A program made the position numbers and the translations under genes. Shown here piece after piece: positions 32,028 through 42,844 of a DNA stretch of 64,000 nt. Origin of the DNA: Cherax quadricarinatus (taxonomy: Eukaryota > Arthropoda > Malacostraca > Decapoda > Parastacidae); NCBI RefSeq assembly GCF_038502225.1, contig NW_027196410.1:28707-92706 (forward strand), in the 5' to 3' direction. The notes under the pieces were generated by a model. The model was given only the letters and a program-made list of their open reading frames with translations. It did no database searches and had not been told where the DNA came from. Within the stretch, counting starts at the first letter, position 1. Every line of letters starts with the position of its first letter.

Positions 32028-33226
32028 TGTTACAAAAAACGCGATTCTAAAAGCTTAGAGATCTCCAGTGAATACTAGAAAGGACTGCCCTTCTAACATC
32101 CAGCCTGTTACTGGGTTTTCGTAACAAGTAGTCAGCATCCTTGTCCAATTATCCATTATAATTGAGTATTATTCAATAGTGCTTCAGGATTACAACTGGT
32201 AGCCTACTAACTAGAGAAAATAAAATTTAATAAATTTATTAAGTCTAGAGGTATATTATCAAATTAAATTAAATTAAATTAATCACAGTAATCAAAATAA
32301 TATCACATCTCTCGTTTACAGTATTATTGTGTTGAAAGCACATATCACATTTATAATTCTTAAGTACCGTCTGGTACATTAACATTTAATAAGATATTAC
32401 AAATATGTACAAGTTTGTGTATGCGTGTAAGTGCTCCAAGTAGTTCGCTATGTCTCACGACTCTACTAGACTTAAACAAGTAACTGACAAAGTCCTCACA
32501 TAAACTAACTTCTTGACCAACTGGCAATCAGAACAGTCTGGTTGAACAATAAAAAGAATGCTAAGCCCAATAGCAATACAACAAGCAACTGCGACACAGA
32601 ATCAGGAACACGGAGATAATATAACGACACTAAGCAGGGACCATCAGCAGATCCTCCACAAAAGTCACAAAACTCCCATAATACTGAATCTAAGTTCAGC
32701 ATAAAAAATACCCGACTGTGACAATACACAGAAACCAGTACAACGTTAGGTCAGAAGCTACAGCTCAGGACCTGAGATGCTCAAAGTGTCTATGTGACAC
32801 ACAACCTCAGTACAACGTCGAAAATCACTAAGTCTATACAAGGTTCTGTGAACAGAGTTCTACAGAACTAACAAGAATAATGAGACAGACAATCTGTCCA
32901 ACCTACAAGCGAGTCTAGAGCAGACTGAATACTTTAGGCGAGGTGAGGACACCTCCCCCTGGATCACGTGATAGCTACGTGGACAACTGCAGCTCAGAAG
33001 CCGGCAGTCTAACGAGCTACAAGCGATAATTACAGTAGTTTGACAATCAAGACTTGAACTGAGCACTTAATATGTTACATCCTAACAACATAAGTCAAAT
33101 AACAATATAAAGCAATACATTTCGATTTAGCTATTATCGCAGATATAAGCAATATAAAATTATATGAAAAGGTAATAATTATATATATATATAATAATCA
33201 TTGCAACCCATTCAGTGGTTGCAACA
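32028..33226 (-). repeat. 5' LTR (1,199 bp)
   Basis: It pairs with the 3' LTR at 27,083-28,277. The main indels are an extra AATTA unit in the AAATTAAATTA run and a 1-bp loss in CATTTCGATTTAG. The substitutions are scattered. It ends GCAACA at 33,226 and is followed by the target duplication CATGG and the 47-bp satellite. Confidence 0.93.
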
Positions 33227-34749
33227 CATGGCCACCTCTGTGTTGGAGTCGGTGGTGGCCCTCACTCTGTGACATGGGCCTCCTCTGTGTTGGGGTCTGT
33301 GGTGGCCCTAACTCTGTGACATAGGCCACCTCTGTGTTGTAGTCGATGGTGGCCCTCAGACTGTGACGTCGGCCACCTCTGTGTTGGGGTCGGTGTTGGC
33401 CCGAACTCTGTGACATGTGCCACCTCTGTGGTGTGGTCGCTGGTGCCCCTCACTCTGTGACATGGGCAACCTCTGTGTTTAAAGTCGATAGTGGCCCTCA
33501 CTTTGTGACATGGGCCACCTCTCTGCTGGCATCTCTGGTGGCCTTCATTCTTTGACATGGGCCACTTCTGTGTTGGAGTCGATAGAGGTCCTTACTCTGT
33601 GACATGCCCCACTTCCCTGTTGTGGCCAGTGGTGGCCCTCTCTCTGTGACATTGGCCATATCCATGATGGAATCAGTGGTGGCCCTCACCCTTTGACATG
33701 GGCCAACTCCGTATTGGGGTCGGTGGTGGCCCTCTGTGACATGCGCCACCTCTGTGTTTTGGTTGCTCGTGGCCCTCACTATGTGACATGGGCCACCTTT
33801 GTGTTGGTGTCGGTGGTGGCCCTTTGTGACATGGGCCACCTCTGTGTTGAAGTCCGTGGTGGCCCTCACACAATGACATGGGCCACCTCTGTGTTGGGGT
33901 CTGTGGTGGCCCTCTGTGACATGGGCCACCTCCGTGTTGGAGACGGTGGTGGCCCTGAATCTGTGACATGGACCTTCTCTGTGTTGAGGCCGGTGGTGGC
34001 TCTCACTCTGTGACATGGGCCACCTCTGTTTTTGGGACGGTGGTTGCCCTCACTTTGTGACATGGGCCACCTCTGTGTTGGGGTCGAACTTGGTCCTCAC
34101 TCTGAGACATGGGCCACCTACGTGTTGGCGTCGGTGGAGGCCCTCACTTTCTGACATGGGCCACCCCCCTGTTGGGGTCAGTGGTGACCCTCACTCAGTG
34201 ACATGGTCCACCTACGTGTTGGGGTCAGTGGTCGCCCTCACTCTGTGACATGGGCCACCTCTGTGTTGGAGTCGGTGGTGGCCCTCACTCTGTGACATGG
34301 GCCACCTCTGTGTTGAGGTCGGTGGTGGCCCCAACTCTGTGACATTGGCCACTTCTGTGTTGCAGTCGGTTGCGGCTCTCACTCTGTGACATAGGCCACC
34401 TCTGAGTTGGGGATGGTGGTGGACGTCACTCTGTGACATGGACCACCTTCGTGTTGTGGTCGGTGGATGCCCTCACTCTGTGACATGGGCCACCTCTGTG
34501 TTGGAGTCAGTTGTGGCCCTTACTCTCTGACATGCTCCTCTTCCCTGTTGGTGTCAGTGGTGAATCTCACTCTGTGACATGGGCCACCTCCGTGTTGTGG
34601 TCATTGGTGGCCCTCACTATGTGACACTGGCCACATCCATGTTGGAATCAGTGGTGGCCCTCACTCTGTGACATGGGACACCTCCGTGTTGTGATCGGTG
34701 GTGGGCCAATGTGACATGCGCCACCTCTGTGTTGGGATCGGTGGTGGCC

Positions 34750-37700
34750 CTCACTCTGTGACATGGGCCCCCTCTGTGTTGAAGTCGGTGGTGGCCCTCA
34801 CTCTGTGACATGGGCCACCTCTGTGTTGGAGTCGGTGGTGGCCCTCACTCTATGACATGGGCCTCCTCTGTGTTGGGGTCTGTGGTGGCCCTCACTCTGT
34901 GACATGGACCAACTCTGTGTTGGAGTCAGTGGTGGCCCTCTCTCTGTGATATGGGCCACCTCTGTGTTGGGATCGGTGGTGCCCCTCACTCTGTGACATG
35001 GGCCACCACTGTGTTGGGGCCGGTGGTGGCCCTCTCTATATGACATGGGCCACCTCTGTGCTGCTGTCGGTGGTGGCCCCCACTCTCTCACATGGGCCAC
35101 ATCTGTGTTGTAGTCGATGGTGGCCCTCAGACAGTGACATCGGCGTCCTCTGTGCTGGGGTCGGTGTTGGCCCACACTCTGTGACATGGGCCACCTCTGA
35201 GATGTGGTCGGTGGTGCCCCTCACTCTGTGACATGGGCAACCTCTGTGTTTAAAGTCGATAGTGGCCCTCACTTTGTGACATGGGCCACCTCTCTGCTTG
35301 CATCTCTGGTTGCCTTCACTCTGTGACATGGGCCACTTCTGTGTTGGAGTCGATGGAGGTCCTCACTCTGTGACATGGGCCACCTCTGTGTTCGAGTCAA
35401 TGGTGACCCTTACTCTGTGACATGCCCCACTTCCCTGTTGGGGTCAGTGGTGACCCTCACTCTGTGACATCGGCCACCTCCGTGTTGGGGTCAGTGGTGG
35501 CCCTCACCCTTTGACATGGGCCACTTCCGTGTTGGGGTCGGTGGTGGCCCTCTGTGACATGCGCCACCTCTGTGTTTTGGTCGCTCGTGGCCCTCACTAT
35601 GTGACATGGGCCACCTTTGTGTTGGTGTCGCTGGTGGCCCTCTGCGACGTGGGCCACCTCTGTGTTGAAGTCGGTGGTGGCCCTCACACTATGATATGGG
35701 CCACCTCTGTGTTGGGTTCTGTGGTGTCCCTCTGTGAAAAGGGCCACCTCTGTGTTGGAGTCGGTGGTGGCCCACACTCTGTGACGTGGGCCACCTCTGT
35801 GTAGGAGTCTGTGGTGGCCCTGAATCTGTTACATGGGCTTCCTCTGTGTTGAGGTCGGTGGTGGCCCTCACTCTTTGACATGGGCCACTTCTGTGTTGGG
35901 GACGGTGGTTGCCCTCACTCTGTGACTTGGGCCACCTCTCTGTTGGGTTCGGACTTGGTCCTCACTCTGAAACATGGGCCACGTACGTGTTGGCGTCGGT
36001 GGAGGCCCTCACTTTATGACATGGGCCACCCCCCTGTTGGGGTCAGTGGTGGCCCTCACTCTGTGACATGGGCCACCTCCGAGTTTGGTTCGGTGGTTGC
36101 CCTCTGTGATATGCGTCACCTCTGTGTTGGGGTCGGTGGTGGCCCTCTCTCTGTGACATGGGCCACCTCTGTCTTGAGTCGGTGGTGGACCTAACTCTGA
36201 GACATGGGCCACCTCTGTTTTGGAGTCGGTGGTGGCCCTCACTCTGTGACGTGGGCCACCTCTATGTTGGAGTCGGTGGTGGCCCTCACTCTGTAACATG
36301 GGCCACCTCTGTGTTGAGGTCGGTGGTGGCCCCCAGTCTGTGACATTGGCCACTTCTGAGTTGGAGTCGGTTGCGCCCCTCACTCTGTGACATGGCCCAC
36401 CTCTGTGTTGGGGATGGTGGTGGCCCTCACTCTGTGACATGGACCACCTTCGTGTTGTGGTCGGTGGATGCCCTCACTCTGTGACATGGGCCGCCTCTGT
36501 GTTGGAGTCAGTTGTGGCCCTTATTCTCTGACATGCTCCTCTTCCCTGTTGGTGTCAGTGGTGAACCTCACTCTGTGACATGTGCCACCTCCGTGTTGTG
36601 GTCATTGGTTGCCCTCACTATGTGACATTGGCCACCTCCGTGTTGGAGTCAGTGGTTGCCGTCACTCTGTGACATGGGCCACCTCCGTGTTGGGATCGGT
36701 GGAGGCCCCCTGTGACATGCGCCACCTCTGTGTTGGGATCGGCCGTGGCCCTCACTCTATGACATGGGGCACCTCTGTGTTGGTGTCGGTGGTGGCCCTC
36801 TGTGACATGGGCCACCTTTGTGTTGGAGTCGGTGGCGGCCGTCACTCTGTGACATGGGCCACCTCTGTTTTGGTGTCGGTGGTGGCCCTCACTCTGTGAC
36901 ATTGGCCTCCTCCGTCTTGGGGTCGGTGGTGGCCCTCACTCTGTGTCATGGGCCACCTCTGTATTGGGGTCGGTGGTGGCCTTCACTCTGTGATATAGGC
37001 TACCTGTGTGTGTCGGTGGTGGCCCTCACTCTGTGACATGGGCCACCTCTGTGTTGGAGTCGTTGGTGTCCATCATTCTGCGACATGGGCCTCCTCTGTG
37101 TTGGGGTCGGTGGTGGCTTTCACTATCTGACATGGGCCACCTCTGTGTTGGAGTCGGAGGTGGCCCTCACTCTGTGACATAGGCCAATTCTGTGTTGGGG
37201 TCGGTGTTGGCCCTCACTCTGTCACATGGGTAACCTCTGTGTTGGAGTCGGTGGTCGCCCTCACTCTGTGACATTGACCTCCTCTGTGTTGGAGTCGGTG
37301 GTGGCCTACACTCTGTGACATGGGCCTCCTCTGTGTTGGGGTCGGTGGTGGCCCTCACTCTGTGACATGGGCCACGTCTGTGTTGGAGTCGATGGTGTCC
37401 CTAACTCTCTGACATGGGCCTCCTCTGTGTTGGGGTCCGTGGTGGCCTTCACTCTGTGACATGGGCCATCTCTGTGTTGAAGCCGGTTATGGCCCTCACT
37501 CTATGACATGGGCCACCTCTGTGTTGTAGTCGGTTGTGGCCCTCACTCTGTGACATGGGCCTCCTCTGTGTTGGGGTCTGTGGTAGCCCTCACTCTGTGA
37601 CATGGGCCACCTCCGTGTTGGAGTCGGTGGTGGCCCTTACTCTGTGACATGGGCCACCTCTGTGTTGGGATCGGTGGTGGCCCTCACTCTGTGACATGGG

Positions 37701-38030
37701 CCACCTCTGTATTAGAGTCGGTGGTGCCCCTCACTCTGTGACATGGGCCACCACTGTGTTGGGGCCGGTGGTGGCCCTCTCTATATGACATGGGCAACAT
37801 CTTTGTTGCTGTCGGTCGTGGCCCCCAGACTCTCACATGGGCCACCTCTGTGTTGTAGTCGATGGTGGCCCTCATACTGTGACATGGGCAACCTCTCTGT
37901 TTAAAGTCGATAATGGGCTTCACTTTGTGACATGGGCCACCTCTCTGTTGGCATCTCTGGTGGCCTTCACTCTGTGACATTAGCCACTTCGGTGTTGGAG
38001 TCGGTGGAGGTCCTCACTCTGTGACATGGG
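34750..38030. repeat. Higher-order block, left copy of a 3.3-kb duplication
   Basis: The ordered series of variant monomers from about 34.75 to 38.03 kb recurs at about 47.80-51.08 kb with an offset of 13,051-13,052 bp. Markers include the unit with TTTAAAGTCGATAGTGG, the unit with GTTTTGGTCGCTCGTGG and the series of 43-bp units at 35.5-35.8 kb. A weaker match at 33.5-34.0 kb, offset about 1,818 bp, suggests an older round of the same process. Confidence 0.8.
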
Positions 38031-39090
38031 CCACCTCTGTGTTGGAGTCAGTGGTGGCCCTCACTCTGTGACATGGGCCACGTCTGTGTTGGAATCGTTG
38101 GTGTCCCTAACTCTGTGACATGGGCCTCATCTATGTTGGGGTCCGTGGTGGCCCTCACTCTGTGGCATGGGCCACCTTTGTGTTGAAACCGGTGGTGGCC
38201 CTCACTCTATGACATGGGCCTCCTCTGTGTTGTAGTCGGTGGTGGCCCTCACTCTGTGACATTGACCTCCTCTGTGTTGGGGTCTGTTGTGGCCCTCACT
38301 CTGTGACATGGGCCACCTCAGCGTTGGAGTCGGTGGTGGCCTACACTCTGTGGCATGGGCCTCCTCTATGTTGGGGTCAGTGGTGGCCCTCACTCTGTGA
38401 CATGGGCCACGTCTGTGTTGGAATCGTTGGTGTCCCTATCTCTGTGACATGGGCCTCCTCTGTGTTGGGGTCTGTGGTGTCCCTCACTCTGTGACATGGG
38501 CCACCTCTGTGTTGAAGCTGGTGGTGGCCCTCACTCTATGACATGGGCCACCTCTGTGTTGTAGTCGGTGGTGGCCCTCACTCTGTGACATTGGCCTCCT
38601 CTGTGTTGGGGTCTGTGGTGGCCATCACTCTCTGACATGGGCCACCTCTGTGTTTTGATCGGTGGTGGCTCTCACTCTGTGACATGGGCCACCTCTGTAT
38701 TAGAGTCGGTGGTGCCCCACACAGTGTGACATGGGCCACCACTGTGTTGGGGCCGCTGGTGGCCCTCTCTATTTGACAGGGGCCACGTCTGTGTTGCTGT
38801 CGGTCGTGGCCCCCACTCTCTCACATGGGCCACCTTTGTGTTGTAGTCGATGGTGGCCCTCAGACTGTGACATGGGCCACCTGTGTGCTGGGGTCGGTGT
38901 TGGCCCTCACTCTGTGACATGGGCCACCTCTGTGATGTGGTCAGTGGTGGCCCTCACTCTGTGACATGGGCAACCTCTGTGTTTAAAGTCGATAGTGGGC
39001 TTCACTTTGTGACATGGGCCACCTCTCTGCTGGTCATCTCTGGTGGCATTCACTTTGTGACATGGGCCACTTCTGTGTTGGAGTCGGTGG

Positions 39091-39271
39091 AGGTAAATAA
39101 CAAAAAGGCACAATACCGTGACTGGAGCGATACACAAATAACCCGCACATAAAAGAGAGAAGCTTACGACGACGTTTCGGTGCGATTTGGACCATTGACA
39201 ATGTCAATGGTCCAAGTCGGACCGAAACGTCGTCTTAAGCTTCTCTCTTTTATGTGCGGGTTATTTGTGTA
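39091..39271. mobile_element. Palindromic insert, copy 1 (181 bp)
   Basis: The insert interrupts a 47-bp monomer and is flanked by TCGGTGG on both sides (39,084-39,090 and 39,272-39,278), a probable 7-bp target duplication. A unique leader (AAATAACAAAAAGGCAC) precedes a 72-bp inverted repeat with a 1-nt centre. The arms are 39,129-39,200 and 39,202-39,273, overlapping the duplicated TC. The arms include AGAGAGAAGCTTA and GACGTTTCGGTCC-like blocks. This copy has several arm mismatches (GTGCGATTTGG against CCAAGTCGGAC). I recognise it as a common decapod dispersed repeat. A link to Penelope-like element ends is a guess. Confidence 0.75.
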
Positions 39272-42200
39272 TCGGTGGTGGTCCTCACTCTTTGACATGG
39301 GCCACCTCTGTATTGGAGTCAGTGGTGGCCCTTACTCTGTGACATGCCCCGCTTCCCTGTTGGGGTCAGTGGTGACCCTCACTCTGTGACATGGGCCACC
39401 TCCGTGTTGGGGTCAGTGGTGGCCCTCACTCTTTGACATAGGCCACATCCATGTTTGAGTCAGTGGTGGCACTCACTCTGTGACATGGGCCACCTCCGTG
39501 ATGGGGTCGGTGGTGGCCCTCTTTTACATGCGCCACCTCTGTGTTGGGGTCCCTCGTGGCCCTCACTATGTGACATGGGCAACCTTTGTGTTGGTGTCGG
39601 TGGTGGCCCTCTGTGACATGGGCCACCTCTGTGTTGAAGTCGGTGGTGGCCCCTCTCACTATGACATGGGCCACCTCTGTGTTGGGGTCTCTGCTGGCCC
39701 TCTGTGACATGGGCCGCCTCTGTGCTGGAGTCGGTGGTGGACCTCACTCTGTGACGTGGGCCACCTCTGTGTTGGGGTCGGACTTGGTCCTCACTCTGAG
39801 ACATGGGCCACCTACGTGTTGGGGTCGTTGGGATCCCTCACTCTGTGATATGGGCCACCTTCCTGTTGGGGTCAGTGGTGGCCCTCACTCTGTGACATGG
39901 GCCACCTCCGTGTTGGAGTTAGTGTTGGCCCTCACTCTGTGACATGGGCCACCTCCGAGTTGGGTTCGGTTGTGGCCCTCACTCTGTGACATGGGCCACC
40001 TCTGTCTTGAGGTCGGTGGTGGCCCTCACTCTGTGACATGGGCCACCTCTGTGTTGGAGTCGGTGGTGGCCCTCACTCTGTGACGTGGGCCACCTCTATG
40101 TTGGAGTCGGTGGTGGCCCTCACTGTGTGAGATGGGCCACCTCTCTGTTGAGGTCGGTTGCGGCCCTCACTCTGTGACATGGGCCACCTCTGTGACGTGG
40201 GCCACCTCTATGTTGGAGTTAGTGGTGGCCTTTACTCTGTGACATGCTCCACCTCCCTGTTGGTGTCAGTTGTGAACCTCACTCTGTGACATGGGCCACC
40301 TCCGTGTTGGGGTCATTGGTGGCCATCACTCTGTGACTTAGGCTTCGTCCGTGTTGGAGTAAATGGTGGCCCTCACTCTGTAACATGGGCCACCTCCGTG
40401 TTGGGATCGGTGGTGGCCCTCACTCTGTGACATGGGCCACCTCTGTGTTGGGGTCGGTGGTGGCCCTCTGTGACATGGGCGACCTTTGTGTTGAAGTCCG
40501 TGGTAGCCCTCACTCTGTGACATGGGCAACCTCTGTGCTGAGGTCGGTTGTGGCCCTCACTCTGTGACATGGGCCACCTCTGTGTTGGAGTCGGTGGCGG
40601 TCCTCACTCTGTGGGCCACCTCTGTCTTGGGGTCGGTTGTGGCCCTCACTCTGTTACATGGGCCCCCTCTGTGTTGAAGTCGGTGGTTTCCCTCACTCTG
40701 TGACATGGGCCACCTCTGTGTTGGAGTCGGTGGTGGCCCTCACTCTATGACATGGGCCTCCTCTGTGTTGGGGTCTGTGGTGGCCCTCACTCTGTGACAT
40801 GGACCACCTCTGTGTTGGAGTCGGTGGTCGCCCTCACTCTGTGACATTGACCTCCTCTGTGTTGGAGTCGGTGGTGGCCTACACTCTGTGACATGGGCCT
40901 TCTCTGTGTTGGGGTCTGTGGTGGCCCTCACTCTGTGACATGGGCCACGTCTGTGTTGGAGTCGTTGGTGTCCCTAACTCTCTGACATGGGCCTCCTCTG
41001 TGTTGGGGTCCGTGGTGGCCCTCACTCTGTGACATGGGCCGTCTCTGTGTTGAAGCCAGTTATGGCCCTCACTCTATGACATGGGCCACCTCTGTGTTGT
41101 AGTCGGTTGTTGCCCTCACTCTGTGACATGGGCCTCCTCTGTGTTGGGGTCTGTGGTAGCCCTCACTCTGTGACATGGGCCACCTCTGTGTTGGAGTCGG
41201 TGGTGGCCCTTACTCTGTGACATGGGCCACCTCTGTGTTGGGATCGGTGGTGGCCCTCACTCTGTGACATGGGCCACGTCTGTATTAGAGTCGGTGGTGC
41301 CCCTCACTCTGTGACATGGGCCACCACTGTGTTGGGGCCGGTGGTGGCCCTCTCTATATGACATGGGCCACATCTTTATTGCTGTCGGTCGTGGCCCCCA
41401 GACTCTCACATGGGCCACCTCTGTGTTGTAGTCGATGGTGGCCCTCAGACTGTGACATGGGCAACCTCTCTGTTTAAAGTCGATAATGGGCTTCACTTTG
41501 TGACATGGGCCACCTCTCTGTTGGCATCTCTGGTGGCCTTCACTCTGTGACATTAGCCACATCGGTGTGGGAGTCGGTAGAGGTCCTCACTCTGTGACAT
41601 GGGCCACCTCTGTGTTGGAGTCAGTGGTGGCCCTCACTCTGTGACATGTGCCACGTCTGTGTTGGAATCGTTGGTGTCCCTAACTCTGTGACATGGGCCT
41701 CATCTATGTTGGGGTCCGTGGTGGCCCTCACTCGGTGGCATGGGCCACCTTTGTGTTGAAACCGGTGGTGGCCCTCACTCTATGACATTGGCCTCCTCTG
41801 TGTTGTAGTCGGTTGTAGCCCTCACTCTGTGACATTGACCTCCTCTGTGTTGGGGTCTGTTGTGGCCCTCACTCTGTGACATGGGCCACCTCTGCGTTGG
41901 AGTCGGTGGTGGCCTACACTCTGTGGCATGGGCCTCCTCTATGTTGGGGTCAGTGGTGGCCCTCACTCTGTGACATGGGCCACGTCTGTGTTGGAATCGT
42001 TGGTGTCCCTATCTCTGTGACATGGGCCTCCTCTGTGTTGGGGTCCGTGGTGTCCCTCACTCTGTGACATGGGCCACCTCTGTGTTGAAGCTGGTGGTGG
42101 CCCTCACTCTATGACATGGGCCACCTCTGTGTTGTAGTCGGTGGTGGCCCTCACTCTGTGACATTGGCCTCCTCTGTGTTGGGGTCTGTGGTGGCCATCA

Positions 42201-42663
42201 CTCTCTGACATGGGCCACCTCTGTGTTTTGATCGGTGGTGGCTCTCACTCTGTGACATGGGCCACCTCTGTATTAGAGTCGGTGGTGCCCCACACAGTGT
42301 GACATGGGCCACCACTGTGTTGGGGCCGGTGGTGGCCCTCTCTATTTGACAGGGGCCACGTCTGTGTTGCTGTCGGTCGTGGCCCCCACTCTCTCACATG
42401 GGCCACCTTTGTGTTGTAGTCGATGGTGGCCCTCAGACTGTGACATGGGCCACCTGTGTGCTGGGGTCGGTGTTGGCCCTCACTCTGTGACATGGGCCAC
42501 CTCTGTGATGTGGTCGGTGGTGGCCCTCACTCTGTGACATGGGCAACCTCTGTGTTTAAAGTCGATAGTGGGCTTCACTTTGTGACATGGGCCACCTCTC
42601 TGCTGGTCATCTCTGGTGGCATTCACTTTGTGACATGGGCCACTTCTGTGTTGGAGTCGGTGG

Positions 42664-42844
42664 AGGTAAATAACAAAAAGGCACAATACCGTGACTGGAG
42701 CGATACACAAATAACCCGGACATAAAAGAGAGAAGCTTACGACGACGTTTCGGTCCGACTTGGACCATTGACAATGTCAATGGTCCAAGTCGGACCGAAA
42801 CGTCGTCGTAAGCTTCTCTCTTTTATGTGCGAGTTATTTGTGTA
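42664..42844. mobile_element. Palindromic insert, copy 2 (181 bp)
   Basis: It is the same insert, in the same monomer context, with the same TCGGTGG flanks (42,657-42,663 and 42,845-42,851). The 72-bp arms are nearly perfect; the one difference I see is CCCGGACAT on the left against GTGCGAGTT on the right. It was amplified with the 3.5-kb satellite unit and did not insert separately. Confidence 0.75.

Larger units (their letters stand above)
27083..33226 (-). mobile_element. Gmr1-like (Ty3/Gypsy-related) LTR retrotransposon, internally deleted
   Basis: The element is 6,144 bp, minus-oriented, bounded by two long LTRs and flanked by a 5-bp duplication CATGG (27,078-27,082 and 33,227-33,231) in the 47-bp satellite. 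In sense order it has the 5' LTR (right), a primer-binding site, gag, a pol remnant, a G-run polypurine tract and the 3' LTR (left). The pol remnant goes from protease through the integrase HHCC finger straight to RNase H, with about 1.9 kb missing compared with the element at 53.4 kb. The LTRs differ by about 19 substitutions and two small indels (counted by eye), about 1.6%. Confidence 0.9.

Noticed and set aside
31751..32050. 99-codon plus-strand frame in the leader of the 27-33 kb element
   Set aside because: It is antisense to the element, lies in the untranslated leader and crosses the LTR boundary. No homology recognised.
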